NCBI GenBank assembly: GCA_036346405.1
Contig: CM070561.1
Span: 9,904,441 to 9,968,440, forward strand
Length of the DNA: 64,000 nucleotides
From: Phyllostachys edulis
Lineage: Eukaryota; Streptophyta; Magnoliopsida; Poales; Poaceae
Direction of reading: 5' to 3'
Part shown: piece by piece, positions 1-12,989 of the stretch
Layout: each line of letters opens with the position of its first letter
How positions within the stretch are numbered: position 1 is the first letter of the stretch
The notes under the pieces: generated by a model
Told to the model about the DNA's origin: nothing
The model's database searches: none
The model's input: only the letters and a program-made list of their open reading frames with translations
Position numbers and translations under genes: made by a program

Positions 1-585
1 GCTTGATGCTATCTTTTAGCGAGAATTGAGAGCTTTAAGGTGATTCGCTTCGGTGGACCAAATGGTCCAGATCGACTAGGATTGCACCCTCCGGTAGGTT
101 GCTGTCTCGTGGTGTATCGGGTGGCTCTGTGTTCATTTTGTTATGCTTTACTGCTGGCTTGTAAAATCTCTTGTAAACAACTCCTTTGGTTATTAATAAA
201 GCTTATGTTGCTGCTATGTTATCCTTTGTTGTTCTTTGTGAAGAGCTAGCTATGATCCTTGGGACTAGCTCGGGTTTCACAGGGACCCTGAGCGGCTCGA
301 CCTCTATGTCCGCACAAAGGGATGGCGTGTGAAGTTTCGAGGAGGTCCCAGATCTCCACGACCTCCTCTGGAGGGTCGTGGGTGGTCTTGGTGAGCCCTC
401 GGACCTCCTCGTTCGTTCCTAAGTGTGGCTATGGTAGGCCGTGGGTGCTCCCTGGTTCCTAGGCTCACTCTCGGGTCACGTTCTCCTGGACCTCCAGGAG
501 GCCTCGTTGGACCTCCTGGGAGGTCTTGGTGGACTTTCCAGAGGTCATGGAGGATCTCTCGGTGCCCTAGAGTTGGGTCGTTACA
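1..585 (+). repeat. Ty3/gypsy LTR, 3' part (cut by window edge)
   Basis: The block ends in GTTACA, the usual CA end of these LTRs, and matches in layout the reverse complement of the left end of the solo LTR at 36387-41131. Shared features are an ATTAATAAAG poly(A) signal (AATAAA at 195-200), a 'gagctagctatgatccttggg' type stretch and then dense GGACCTCC/GAGGTCC motifs. No primer binding site follows position 585, so this is a 3' LTR or a solo LTR, not a 5' LTR. Short open frames inside it are chance products. Confidence 0.7.
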
Positions 586-1346
586 GCCACCAACCCGGCG
601 GACACCTCGGCATGCCGGGTTCTAATTTTTGGTTCTAATGGATTGACCATCGTACGATACGAACGGACGTACGTGTGGGATCATTACCCATAACTTATAC
701 GCCACACTAACTCCTACGCCACCCATTCCAAGCCCACTTGGCCCATTGAATCACTTCGCGCCAACTCTAGTCTTCCTTTGCACCTTGTCCCTGTCCAGCT
801 TTGGCCGAACCTGCTAATGGCCGCCAAGAGAGCTGTGACACCGATGAATTGACTGGTGCACGTTTTAGCTCATCAAGCGATGAGCTCCAATTCTTCTATT
901 AAGTGGACGGATGATCCACCAAGTTTTTTTCTTCCAAACTCTTGTGGATGATAAAACCTGTGGTTGAGTTAATGGAGGTTGCCTTGATTTCAAAAAGGAA
1001 TTGATAGACGAAGATTGGGGGTTTGGGTAGGTTGGAGGGAGATAGAGGTCAGTTAGTGCACTCGTAGAGGGGCTCCACCAAGGAGTGTGATTGGCAGAGG
1101 CGTGCAGCGCATGTGGGGCGATGACCAACGATGTAAGGGGCGGAGCTGGGTCTTGGGCATATGAGGCAATGGCCCAAGGCCCATGATAAAAAATCCATAT
1201 AAAATTTCTTCAAAATTTAGTAAAATACGATTTTGGGCCAAAAGAAATTGGACCGGCCCAAGGCTTGATCCGTGGCCAGCTCCACCCATAGATGAAAGTG
1301 CGAGAGGTCAGAGGCATAGACGCAGGACGACTTGCCCCGCATGACC
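586..1346. other. Intergenic sequence, nothing recognised
   Basis: I see no coding signal, terminal repeats or RNA gene here. Small minus-strand open frames between 865 and 1289 overlap each other in different frames and show no family motif. Confidence 0.5.
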
Positions 1347-1408
1347 TATACATACATACATACGCACGCACGCGTGCGCGCGCGCGCGCACACACACATA
1401 TATATATG
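1347..1408. repeat. Compound microsatellite
   Basis: Successive simple-repeat tracts run CATA, CGCA/CG, CA and TA. The alternating purine-pyrimidine CG/CA core is the kind of sequence that can adopt Z-DNA; that last point is general knowledge, not something seen here. Confidence 0.9.
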
Positions 1409-1414
1409 AAGCTT

Positions 1415-1668
1415 TTTTTCTACTCTTGGGAATAGTTACTCCCTATTCCGTATCTCACAACGTATGTTGTATCTTGCGTAACCGAGAGTATGTATGTGTA
1501 GTATACTAGTATATAAGACCACTTATGTGGTATTCACACATTTTCAGGGGTGGTATGTACAATATTTTAGACATACTCATTTTTATGTGCGAATATGAAG
1601 GTATTTACAAAATATGCTAAAAACTATGGACTCTTTTGCAAATTTTTCATGTAGTTTACATTGGAGTA
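1415..1668. mobile_element. Left half of a small inverted-repeat transposon (MITE-like)
   Basis: The start (about 1415-1456, containing TCTACTCTTGGGAATAGTTA) is an imperfect inverted repeat of 12108-12149 (containing AACTACCCAGGAGTAGAAAG). The arms match over roughly 35 bases with several mismatches. The two halves flank the LTR element at 1669-12021, so that element probably landed inside this one. The superfamily is not clear and no target duplication was fixed. Confidence 0.45.
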
Positions 1669-4127
1669 TGTAGGACCGAAAAGGCGACTAGAGGGAGGGG
1701 TGAATAGACACTTTTTCTATTTTTCTCCTCGATCGAACTCAACACTACTTTCACTCCAATAGCTATAAAAGCTATGAAGATCTGCATACAGGCACAGCGG
1801 ATGACCTGTGTTGAATCCGATCAAACCCGAAGCAAAAGCCTAATCAACTCAAAAGTCGATCAAGCACATCAACATGTCATAGCCGCATACACAAAATCCA
1901 AGGTGCTCTCGCTACATTCACCTCCGGAGAAACAAGCATTGTTCACATGTCAAGCAAAAGGTTGCGACCAAAATAAACAAATCTAGAAATCAAGCCGCTC
2001 CTTTTGCAAACACATGCTCTTTTGTTTATTCCCTCAATGCAAGAGCTAGTGCTGTCACAAACATGATCGGACATAAATGATTGGTTTTTCTAGAGCTCCA
2101 TATAAATCACAAGCACAACAAGAGCAAGCACTTCACGTAATACAAAAATCCCAACCAAAAGATCAAGAAGAAAAACACCTTTTCCTTAAAGCCAAGACAA
2201 AGAGGCTGCGGCTACAAGGCTCATGCCCCAAAACCAGATTCCGAAGGCTGCTAGCACTCGCGTGTAAATCAATCCTCCGCCTAAAGATGCAGTGGCAAGA
2301 AACGACGATCAACTACAGCGATCAACTACAGCTGCCGCCAAACCTTTTTCAAGCTGCGCTGCTATGTGAACTGCTGCCGCCGCACCACAGCAAGTCAAAT
2401 CAAACCTCACAGTGCCGACAAGAAAGTACAAGGAACAGCAACCAAGACAATAAAATAATCTAAAACAGCACGCTACCATCAACAAGGATTCAGACGAGTC
2501 ATGACTGCAGCCCAAGCTAAAAAAGAACTAAACAGATCGGTTACAATGGCAATCAAAATCAACACATGGATTCTGTCGCACCATTGAATAGCAGCAAAAT
2601 AAAAATCTTGAGACAGGGAACAGCTGGTTGCAGCATTGATGGCAGTCCCAAACCAATAAACAAATCAACAAGATGCAGCCACAAATCAACAAGCAAAAAG
2701 CAAAAAGGCGTTTACTACTGGCGCATCAATGGATCTCGTTTTTTCTGTCTACCCCAGATTCTACAAGCCGTCCGAGCCCAGCAGCATCACGCTGATCACC
2801 GAGTACACGCACTTGTTCTTCGGATCCGACACAAAACTAGCCGCAGAAGAAATCACAGTCAAGGCAGAAATCAAATCAAAAACAGCAAACTGCTGGACTC
2901 AAAACCGAACCTTGCAGATCTGACAAGAGGAAATCGTAGCCAATCAAATAAACAAAGCATAGAAAAAACAGTGCAAGCCACCGCCACAGACACCTAATTC
3001 TCGGTCTGCACATCACCCTACGGGAGACAGCCAATCAATGCATTCAGATCATACAAGAATGAGGCCTCTTACATGCATGAGACAAAATAGGAAAACCAAT
3101 ACAAGAACTATAAAATCTTGATTGAGTAGCTGCCTCCAAGGACATGCACAGAGAAAACCACTCATCTCCATGAGGCAAAAACGGCCATCACTAAAGCCGC
3201 CGCCAAACTCCAGTTTTTTCGGTCACTACGGGCGCATAGTCCGTCGCCAAGAACGCCCCATTTTGCGGGCTCTCCAGTATTGGTTTTTGCGAGGCGACAC
3301 CTGTATTGCCGAGACTCTACTTTTCTACCAGCGCACTGAGATGACCCATCAACTGTTCCTTTTATAGGGCAGCCTCTAACCCTGAAAACCTTATAGAAGA
3401 TTTACCCTAACGGGCTTCCGTTAAGACCCAACATCAACGGGACACACACGCACGCATATTAAAGCGTCGTCTTCAATTCTCTTGACTTAAACCACTTCCT
3501 TTGCGCTGTCCCGCGCCGTGGTTTAGCCAAAAGGTCGCCAAGATGGTATTTGGTAAAATTACCAAAATACCCCTTCTCGATCTTTTCCGAAGACCGAGTC
3601 CAATCCTGTTGAAGCAATCGCCTGCTTCGCCATGTGTAGGTTGATCAATGGCTCTATGTCGGCAAGTCTCTCCCGTCCGGATTCCACCGGCACCATAGCA
3701 CTTGCACCGACTCCTACGCCGCTTGATCCAACCAGTCGCACCGAACTGCCCGTTCGGTCATCCTTGTCCATTCTGCGCCATGCTTGAATTCATTGACCTC
3801 ACCCGGCATCCTTAATCATTCTGGACCTCAGCTCTCCAAACTTAGTCCCGATCCTTCTCGCCGTTGACCGTCGTTGACCTTCAAGCCACCTGCACAGCAA
3901 TAGACAAGCAAACACGAATCCGGGAACAAGTTCTTCACAACTTGACCCACGTTAGTGAAAACATGCAATATGCAACACATATGCACTATAGCCTATGAAC
4001 TCAATCTATCCAAAAGCCAAATTCCCAGAATGGCCGAAGATCAGCCTTTTAACTTTGCCAAAAACGCGTGAAACTTCAAACCAAAAGCAACATTGCCAAT
4101 TGTTTCGTCATCCTAAGATCATGAGCA
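1669..4127 (-). repeat. 3' LTR of the polymerase-less element
   Basis: It begins TGTAGGACCG and ends ATGAGCA on the plus strand, and matches 9552-12021 along its whole length with scattered substitutions and small indels. The two copies are clearly diverged, so the insertion is not recent. Confidence 0.85.
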
Positions 4128-7100
4128 CAACTTGGTCCAAATGCAAGAAAAAGCAAAGAAAATGACCAAGCTGGCTCCAGAATAGTATAGATAAGTGAGA
4201 TAAGGCAAAAAGAAGCAAGAAAGCTTCAAATTCCAGAGAATCGACAAAAATCTCACTTAAGGTCCATATGAAAGAACAATTGTTCTATTTGACCTTAGAT
4301 CATTATGAGGCTTCAAGATTTGCAAATCAAGTTCAGAAAAGGCAATAAGACCAAAAGAATGCAATATGAATGCTCCCCCTCACTATGATCATCATTTTTC
4401 AAGAGAGAATTTTCAATTTTTCCAATTCTCTCCAAAAAGCTCCTAACTACTCCCTCTTACAAAACTTCTCCCCCATAACCAACAAGCTCTTTATTAACAT
4501 TACATTTTCGCTATATCTTCTCCCCCTTTGACAATGGATTCATCAAGGAATCATGCTTACCTCTCATTCAGAGATGACTGATGCATAAGCAAGGAAGAAG
4601 CAAAAGAAAGAGCATGCATGAAATGCAATGGGGTGACTTCATTTTTGTTTTGATTTTTTAAAATTTAGGTAAAAGAAGCTTTGGAGATTACTCAATTGAA
4701 CAGGCTAGCATTTCTACCATTACTCAAGATACAACAAGCCTGACAAAGCTAGCAAGATCATGTTAAGACATATATAGCAAAGCTAGGCTAATGAGCTCAA
4801 TATATCACATGTTGTTGGATTAAATTAAGCAATGCATCAAAATTAGGAAGTTCAACAACAATTATCCTAAAGTGATAATGGCCATGTCAGAATGTCATTG
4901 TGAGATCCAGAAGCTAGCAAAGACCATCTTAGAGACAAAACGTCCTAAATTGAATCATTTTGCTCAAATTACCTCAAAAGCCCAATTTTCAACTGTTTTT
5001 CATTTGCAATGAATATTCAAGTTGATTAAAGGTTTATCTTAGTAAAGAAGGTCCTGGACTAGGAGCCATCCACAACTTCTTCCTAAGGTTCAACCAATTT
5101 TGACAATTTGCTTTTTAGCCATGTGCTAGATCTCAAGTCTTGCCGCGACCATCTCAAGCACAAAAAGCTTAAAAGAGTGGTCTAGGTCATCCAAAATTCC
5201 CCCTGAGTTCATGCCTAGTATAATGGCAAGCAGTCTCATGAGAAAGAATTGGTGAGATCAGTTTTTTCGCACAAAAAAAAATCATTTTTCATTTTGCACA
5301 AGGGCTGTTTTAGATTCTTTAATGAACTGAAAGCTCAAAAATGTTCAATTCTAGTTTCCAAAGCTAACAAAGCAATTTTGACAGGGCCAATGTCACAAAA
5401 GGATCACTAATTGTGCAACTAGCTAAAAGATCCACAAATTGCTATTTTCAGTTCAGATTATCTAAAAGTTCTAGCTCATTTAGCCAAGACATTGCTGCAC
5501 ATGTAAAAGCATGATAATTCTAGCAAGTCAAAGAACTAGACACAATCTTGAGCAAGAATTGAAATACTAAAGCTCAAGAGGGTAATAAGCAAAGCTTCAT
5601 CAAATTAAAAGACAGAAGTGGTAAAGCTTATATTACAATGCATCTTTTTGGATTTTTCATATGTGTGCAATAGGGTACAATGAGATGCACAAAAGACTTA
5701 AAAGCCTAAAAAGATCACAAGGATCAAAAAGATCCAAAGAAGATACCACTTGAAGAAGATATCAGAAAAGATCTACACAAAAGTTCACATGAATAAGGAA
5801 AGTTCAGATGAACAAGAAAGGTTCAGAAAAGAACCAACTCCCCCTTAAACCAACCCATAGGGATAAATTATCCCTAACTTGCTTTTCAAGGTGGCAAACC
5901 TTGTTGGGTCTAAAAAGGCTTTGAGAGGAGATCTGCCAAAAGGCCTTGGACTCCACAAAAACTAGCACAAAGACCTCAAACGCCACACGATCTCTAGGAA
6001 AAGCAACTCGAAAAGCTAGGGAGCGAAACACCAACACTAAAAAGCTTACAAGCAACTCAAAAACCTGCTAACACTAGTGATTGGGAGACAAGCTCGACCT
6101 AGGCTGTGAGAAGAATGCATCCTAGCAAATCATGGGATAAGAAGAGTGCCTAGAAGGGACATGTGCTAGAACAAAGCCTTCTATCTACCCTGAACCCAAC
6201 AAACCCAACACCTGACACGAACCAGATGCAATGCAAGGTCGACTAGGGATACCATACACAAATGTAGGGTATAGAAGCTTGAACCTGAGTCCCACTGCTT
6301 GGCAGTGAGATGTAGTCATGATAGATGAAGATCCAATCCTTGAAGCTTCAGAAGGTAGTTGCGCTCACCCATCATCCTCATCTCAAATTCCTTTGTCTCC
6401 GAGAAGTGATAGTCATCATTGAAGGCACAAATGAAGAAGAACCAACAGCTTGAGGTGATAACACTTGTTGGACCACATGTTCTTCTTCTCGGTGAAAGAC
6501 TACACCAAAGAGACAGAAAAAAAGTCTATGCCTTGGTCTTTGGGTTAGTGAAACAATATCTAGGGAAACAGTACCAAGACACATGACTAGCAAGGATAGC
6601 AGCAAATGATCCAAAACTCATAAAAGCATATAATCAATAATTTAAGACATGAGCATGGAGATATACAAGACAATTTCAGTACATGCTATCCAAGATATGA
6701 TAAAGCTCAAACTATCCTTAATCCACAATAAGGCATAGGAGCAAGCAAACAAGCACATAGCATATCACCCATCATATATACAATCGAAAGTAAAGCCTGC
6801 TAGTGAAAGCTATGGCAAGACTCATGTATCCACAATTAACAGTAAGACACAATAACCATGTAAGCATAAAGCATGTTATAGAACAAGACATGGATAAAGA
6901 ATGCTAACATGGATATCAAGTGAACATGTGGATACATACAGCAAACATCAACACGAGCAAGATAAATCATGTACACAACAGCACAAGCTCATGATGACAA
7001 AACAGCTCACATAACCATGAAAATAATGAACAACAATATAGTACATGGATATATAAGCAAGAATCAATAGGAGCAAGATAATAAAGGAACAAGACAACAC

Positions 7101-7390
7101 AAGCTCATGTTGACAAACCAAGCTTATACACCCATGGAAATAATGAATAACAATCTAGCCCATGGATACATAAGCAAGGTAAACGCATGATAAAGGATAT
7201 CCAAGAAGTAACACATGCCAAAAAGGTACAAGTGAGCACAAAGATAAGCACAACATGCCAAGATTGAATAATCACGAAAGTAAATGCATGAAAGTATAAG
7301 ATAGCTCACCAAACATGTGAAAGCACCAATCATGAAAGCACATGCCTCTTGGAGGCCATCGTTGAGGTGGAGAACCATCAAGTGTCCCGA
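4128..7390 (-). other. Non-coding interior of the polymerase-less element
   Basis: This 3.3-kb A-rich stretch holds no credible gene. Minus-strand purine tracts (plus-strand CTCCCCCTCAC near 4374, CTTCTCCCCC near 4465 and CTCCCCCTTTG near 4520) resemble polypurine tracts and could mark the true 3' edge of the interior. Confidence 0.55.
6983..7177. repeat. Direct duplication, 116-bp offset
   Basis: Positions 6983-7061 and 7099-7177 are near copies (both open ACAAGCTCATG and close ATAAGCAAG), with about a dozen differences. It is a local duplication in the non-coding interior. Confidence 0.7.
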
Positions 7391-9499
7391 TCATGTGATG
7401 AAGCAAAAAATCAGAATCTTTAAGTCCATGTTCTCCAACCCGCGTTCTTGGTACCTACACATGAGAAAGGCAACGTGTCTGAGTCTTGGGTCCTGAAGGG
7501 TTAGAGAGCGAATGCTTGGGAACCCAAACCTTGGACACACCACCACCAGAGGCAGTCGAACCATTTTGTGAGATAGCATGATGCAAATGATGGTCCATGC
7601 AAGAAGATCCAATCTCATCCTAGAGGCACGCCGCGAGTGGACAACTCGAAGAGGAAAACGAGATCCATCTCTAGAAAAGCGGCGATGGCCTTGCTTGAAA
7701 GCACCAAGATGAGAACCAACAGAAGCATCAAAAGAACTCACACAACCTCGCCGTGGGTGAGTACCTCGATGAACAAAACGGGGTCCACCTCTTGGACAAC
7801 GGCAGAAATCCTGCCTCGAGGCAGCTCTTGGACCAAAACCAAAACTATGCAAACCATGTCCACGGTGCTATCCGACACCACTAGAAAAGGTGTCAAAGAA
7901 GCCATCAACAAATCGAGTCTTCGTGCTTGGCTCTTTAGTGTGCATGTCATGAGAAAGACTATGCCCACTAGGAGACTTAGAAGCATGAGCTCGACGATCT
8001 GCTTTTGCACTTAGGAAACAAAAGTCAACAAGATGTCCATTCTTCCCACAAAATGAGCAATGGTGTAAAGGTCTACTAGTAGACATGGTCCGAGAGGACG
8101 AAGCACCATTGTCGCTCAAAGAAGAAGTCCTGGAAGAGCTAACATCACAAATCGTCCTCACATCGGCACTAGACCCACACATGCCATGAGAAAGGCTATG
8201 TGTGTTCCTAGAGGTACAACGACGCACTCGATGCTTAAGTTTCAAACGGCGAAAGAAAAACTCAAGAGTGTGTCCATTCTTCTTACAAAAGGTGCAATGG
8301 TACTTCTCTTTTGAAGATTTAGTACCATTTGAGAGAGAAGCACCTTTGTCTCTAGAAATACGTTGGACAACACAAGAAGAGTCCGTGAGAGTCGAACTCA
8401 CCAAAGAAGAGCTATCCAAAGCGATGCCACAAAAACCAACATCAAGTGACTCACATTTGGCACAAGAAGACTTCAACTCCGAATGTAAAGAAGCAAGAGA
8501 GATCTTTAAAACATCAATCTCGGAGTGAAGGCAAATACAAGAGTCACATGATTTGGCGCTCATATCATCGCGCAAAGACTCAATTTCGCTCTTCAAAGAA
8601 ATGCAAGATGTGCAAGAAATTAATGATGCTTTCGAATTAAGCATGCAATTCAAGTCATCAATTTCAATTTCTAAACGAGCACAATTCTTGCAGAAGACTA
8701 AACCATCCTTAAGCAATTTTTCAAATTTCAAGCACATGCTACAAGGCCTAGCTTTAATATCAATAATTTCAGCCCTAGTATTCTCTAATTGCTCAAGGTG
8801 AAATGAATTAGTCAATTTAAGCTTCTCAAAATCAGCAAGCATGCCTACAGAAGAATCACAATTATTTCTAGCCATAGAACTAAGATTGCCTATTTCTAAC
8901 TTAGCATTATCAAGCTCATGATGTAAGGCAATACAAGAATCATATGGCATAGAAACATTTGATCTCAATAATTCATTTTCAGGTTTTAGGCATGCAAGAG
9001 AGTTATTCAGGTTCTCCATGTCTGCAAGCAATGAATCATAAGCATTCATGGAGGTTTTCAATTCGGAGAGCTCATGAGACAAATCATTCTTTTATCTTTT
9101 CAGCAATTTCATTTTCTTCCTAAGAGTATGCAATTTGTATTCATATGAAATCAAACCATCAATGAGTTTTTCTTTGCTCACCTTGCTTAGCTTGAGTAGG
9201 GGATCGTCCTCGGAAGAATCATCATGATCATCCTCGAAATGCTCTTCATCATTCTCATCCTCAATCGCTGCTGCACATATGCCACTAGGCTTCTTCTCCT
9301 CGGGCTCTAAAAGTGACTCATCCCTAAAACTAGGACAATCAAAACAAAAGGATTTGCCACAGATATCACAAGAGACTTCCTCCCTAACCGCCATCTTAAC
9401 TAATGTATGTTCAAACATCTTGTTATGAAGGATGTCAATGGTAAAACAAGCCTGACAAGATGCAAAGTAGCGCTCACAAGTCCTCATATTTGTCGCCAT
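7391..9499 (-). pseudogene. Gag-like coiled-coil, CxxC and zinc-knuckle protein, broken
   Basis: One minus-strand frame runs from a Met at about 9499 (MATNMRTCERYF) to 7391, broken by an in-frame TAA just before 9082 and a second stop at 7868. The first part has Cys pairs and a strongly acidic tract. The central 404-residue part (9082-7868) has a predicted coiled coil with five CxxC pairs at residues 114/117, 131/134, 157/160, 179/182 and 207/210. It then has two zinc-knuckle motifs: one degenerate (C263, C266, H271, with Phe where the last Cys should be) and one intact (C342-x2-C345-x4-H350-x4-C355). The tail is Arg/Gly-rich. This is the layout of the long gag found in some grass copia-type and non-autonomous elements. 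No polymerase follows. The alternative reading is two separate small proteins, but the shared frame argues for one gene. Confidence 0.75.
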
Positions 9500-9537
9500 A
9501 TTCAAAGATCGGTGAAGATCATAAAAGAGCAAACTTG

Positions 9538-9549
9538 GCTCTGATACCA
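9538..9549 (-). promoter_or_regulatory. Primer binding site for initiator tRNA-Met
   Basis: The minus strand reads TGGTATCAGAGC, the standard plant retrotransposon primer site. It lies 2 bases inside the LTR edge at 9552. Confidence 0.92.
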
Positions 9550-9551
9550 AT

Positions 9552-12021
9552 TGTAGGACCGGAAATGCGACTAGAGGGGGGGGGGTGAATAGACATTTTT
9601 TCTATTTTTCTCCTCGATCGAACTCAACACTACTTTCACTCCAATAGCTATAAAAGCTATGAAGATCTACATACAGGCACAGCGGATGACCTGTGTTGAA
9701 TCCGATCAAACCCCGAAGCAAAAGCCTAATCAACTCAAAGCTGCATCAAGCACATCAACATGTCATAGCCGCATACACAAAATCCAAGGTGCTACTGCTT
9801 ACATTCACCTCCAGAGAAACAAGCCGCTGTTCACATGTCAAGCAAAAAGGCTGCAGCCAAAATAAACAAATCTAGAAATCAAGCCGCTCCTTTTGCAAAC
9901 ACATGCTCTTTTGTTTATTCCCTCAATGCAAGAGCTAGTGCTGTCACAAACATGATCGGACATAAATGATTGGTTTTTCTAGAGCTCCATATACATCACA
10001 AGCACAACAAGAGCAAGCACTTCACGTAATACAAAAATCCCAACCAAAAGATCAAGAAGAAAAACACCTTTTCCTTAAAGCCAAGACAAAGAGGCTGCGG
10101 CTACAAGGCTCATGCCCCCAAAACCAGATTCCGAAGGCTGCTAGCACTCGCGTGTAAATCAATCCTCCGCCTAAAGATGCAGTGGCAAGAAACGACGATC
10201 AACTACAGCGATCAACTACAGCTGCGCCAAACCTTTTTCAAGCTGCGCTGCTATGTGAACTGCTGCCGCCACACCACAGCAAGTCCAACATCAAACCTCA
10301 CAGTGCCGACAAGAAAGTACAAGGAACAGCAGCCAAGACAATAAAATAATCTAAAACAGCACGCTGCCATCAACAAGGATTCAGACGAGTCATGACTGCA
10401 ACCCAAGCTAAAAAAGAACTAAACAGATCGGTTACAGTGGCAATCAAAATCAACACATGGATTCTGTCGCACCATTGAATAGCAGCAAAATAAAAATCTT
10501 GAGACAGAGAACAACTGGTCGCAGCATTGATGGTAGTCCCAAACCAATAAACAAATCAACAAGATGCAGCCACAAATCAACAAGCAAAAAGCAAAACGGC
10601 GTTTACTACTGGCGCATCAATGGATCTCGATTTTTCTGTCTACCCCCGATTCTACAAGCCGTCCGAGCCCAGCAGCATCACGCTAATCACTGAGTACACG
10701 CACTTGTTCTTCGGATCCGACACAAAACTAGCCGCAGAAGAAATCACAGTCAAGGCAGAAATCAAATCAAAAACAGCAAACTGCTGGACTCAAAACTGAT
10801 CCTTGCAGATCTGACAAGAGGAAATCACAGCCAATCAAATAAACAAAGCATAGAAAAAGCACTGCAAGCCGCTGCCACAGACACCTAATTCTCGGTCTGC
10901 ACATCACCCTACGGGAGACAGCCAATCAATGCATTCAGATCATACAAGAATGAGGCCTCTTACACGCATGAGACAAAACAGGAAAACCAATACAAGAACT
11001 ATAAAATCTTGATTGAGTAGCTGCCTCCAAGGACATGCACAGAGAAAACCACTCATCTCCATAAGGCAAAAACGGCCATCACTAAAGCCGCCGCCAAACT
11101 CCGGTTTTTGCGGTCACTACAGGCGCACAGTCCGCCGCCAAGAACTCCCCATTTTGCGGGCTCTCCAGGCACTGGTTTTTGCAGGGGGACACCAGGGCGC
11201 CGCCAGGGACTCTACTTTTCTACCAGTGCACTGAGATGACCCATCAACTGTTCCTTTTATAGGGCAGCCTCTAACCCTAAAAACCTTCTAGAAGATTTAC
11301 CCTAATGGGCTTCCGTTAAGGTCCAACATCAACGGACACACACGCACGCATATTAAAGCGTCGTCTTCAATTCTCTTGACTTAAACCACTTCCTTTGCGC
11401 CGTCCCGTGCCGTGGTTTAGCCAAAAGGTCGCCAAGATGGTATTTGGTAAAATTACCAAAATACCCCTTCTCGATCTTTTCGGAAGACCGAGTCCAATCC
11501 TGTTGAAGCAATCGCCTGCTTCGCCACATGTAGGTTGATCAACGGCTTCATGTCGGCAAGTCTCTTCCGTCCGGATTCCACCGGCACCATAGCACTTGCA
11601 CCGACTCCTGCGCCGCTTGATCCAACCAGTCGCACCGAACTGCCCGTTCGGTCATCCTTGTCCATTCTGTGCCATGCTTGAATTCATTGACCTCACTCGG
11701 TATCCTTGATCGTTCTAGACCTCAGCTCTCCAAACTTAGTCCCGATCCTTCTCACCGTTGACCGTCGTTGACCTTCAAGCCACCTGCACAGCAATAGACA
11801 AGCAAACACGAATCCGGGAACAAGTTCTTCACAACTTGACCCACGTTAGTGAAAACATGCAATATGCAACACATATGCACTATAGCCTATGAACTCAATC
11901 TATCCAAAAGCCAAATTCCCAGAATGGCCGAAGATCAGCCTTTTAACTTTGCCGAAAATGCATGAAACTTCAAATCAAAAGCAACATTGCCAATTGTTTC
12001 ATCATCCTAAGATCATGAGCA
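9552..12021 (-). repeat. 5' LTR of the polymerase-less element
   Basis: It pairs with 1669-4127. It starts TGTAGGACCGG, contains a G run absent from the other copy (near 9577-9586) and ends GATCATGAGCA. The adjoining primer site identifies it as the 5' LTR on the minus strand. Confidence 0.88.
11253..11261 (-). promoter_or_regulatory. Probable LTR promoter TATA box
   Basis: The minus strand reads TATAAAAGG inside the 5' LTR. The same box is kept in the 3' LTR near 3358-3366, which supports a function. Confidence 0.6.
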
Positions 12022-12149
12022 TATCCCCATGATATCCACAGAGTATCTTATAATTAGTATATGAGTATACCCATAGTGATGAAGGAGTATGTCAACTTCT
12101 TTTAGGTGGTATATCAGAAACGGGACTAACTACCCAGGAGTAGAAAGTA
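12022..12149. mobile_element. Right half of the small inverted-repeat transposon
   Basis: Its outer end (12108-12149) is the inverted partner of 1415-1456. See the left half for details and doubts. Confidence 0.45.
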
Positions 12150-12740
12150 TTAATCCTATGTATGTGTCTATATATATGTATGGAATGGGGCCATAGGTCG
12201 ACCCTATGATATTTTTTTCCTTGGAACCATATATCCCGTTGGTTCATCTCCTGTGTGAATAGGTACTGCATGGTGCCAGTTGGTAGGGATGGGGGTGGGC
12301 TAGCTTGTTTGGTCCGGCATGAGTGGCGCAATCGAGTGCACAGCCAACCAGCGGCGCCTGCCTAGGTGATGCCAGCCTTGGTCTTCCCTCTCTCTACTTC
12401 CACACTGTCAACTAGTTAATTTGATCTGTTTTCCTTCCTCGAGTGGGTGGAGGTCATTTTCAGGTCGAGTGCATTTACGATGCTATTCATCTAAATGTAT
12501 ACTTTTGGAGTGTTATGAACCTAATTTTCTCTTTTATATGCAAACAATTATACCATTCCTTCTCTGATTTCATTCCACATAAGTGCTACACAGCCTACAC
12601 TCCTTCCACATTGCCCAAATTCGGATCAATAAATCTGTTATCGGAAATACCGGCTTCTTCCCATCAACCTCCATTCCAGGAGGCCATCATCTTGACGGCT
12701 GTCAGACGCGAGCAACGCCAATAGTCTCTTCAGATTACGC

Positions 12741-12768
12741 TGGCCGCCATCTATATCTATGGCGAGAA
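12741..12768 (+). other. Exon-like stretch, piece 1 of 3
   Basis: An open frame begins after a good splice acceptor (TCTCTTCAG near 12732). It runs into the CACTA element at 12769, resumes at 18179-18220 and again at 22350. With both insertions and one copy of each target duplication removed, the plus frame stays open for about 70 codons. I do not recognise the protein. A minus-strand frame is also open across the pieces, so the strand is not certain. The sequence 12150-12740 before it shows nothing I can name. Confidence 0.35.
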
Positions 12769-12780
12769 CACTACTAGAAA
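12769..12780 (+). repeat. Left terminal inverted repeat of the CACTA element
   Basis: CACTACTAGAAA, exactly inverted at 18164-18175. Subterminal TTGCTGACGG and CCGTCA motifs follow to about 12950. Confidence 0.93.
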
Positions 12781-12989
12781 GCTAGGAAAACCTAACGACC
12801 ACCAATTTTGCTGACGGGCCCGCACTGGCCGTCAAGGATTACTGTTTTGGTCACGGGAATAGTACCCCTTCAACAAAATTCAAATTTTGCTGACGGTTTT
12901 TATATAACTTTCAATAAAAACTATTTTGCTGACGGTTAGAACCATCAAGTTAATTCCTTTGGCCTGACATGGGAAAGGTTCTTCGCGGC

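Larger units (their letters stand above)
1669..12021 (-). mobile_element. Polymerase-less LTR retrotransposon
   Basis: Two long direct repeats (1669-4127 and 9552-12021) bound a 5.4-kb interior. A primer site complementary to initiator tRNA-Met lies just inside the right repeat on the minus strand, which sets the orientation. The interior encodes only a gag-like protein; no protease, integrase, reverse transcriptase or RNase H motif is visible in any frame. It must therefore have depended on enzymes from another element. The flanks GAGTA (left) and TATCC (right) do not match, and no clear polypurine tract adjoins 4127. The right LTR may thus be trimmed at 12021, or the copy may be a recombination product. 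Confidence 0.85.
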
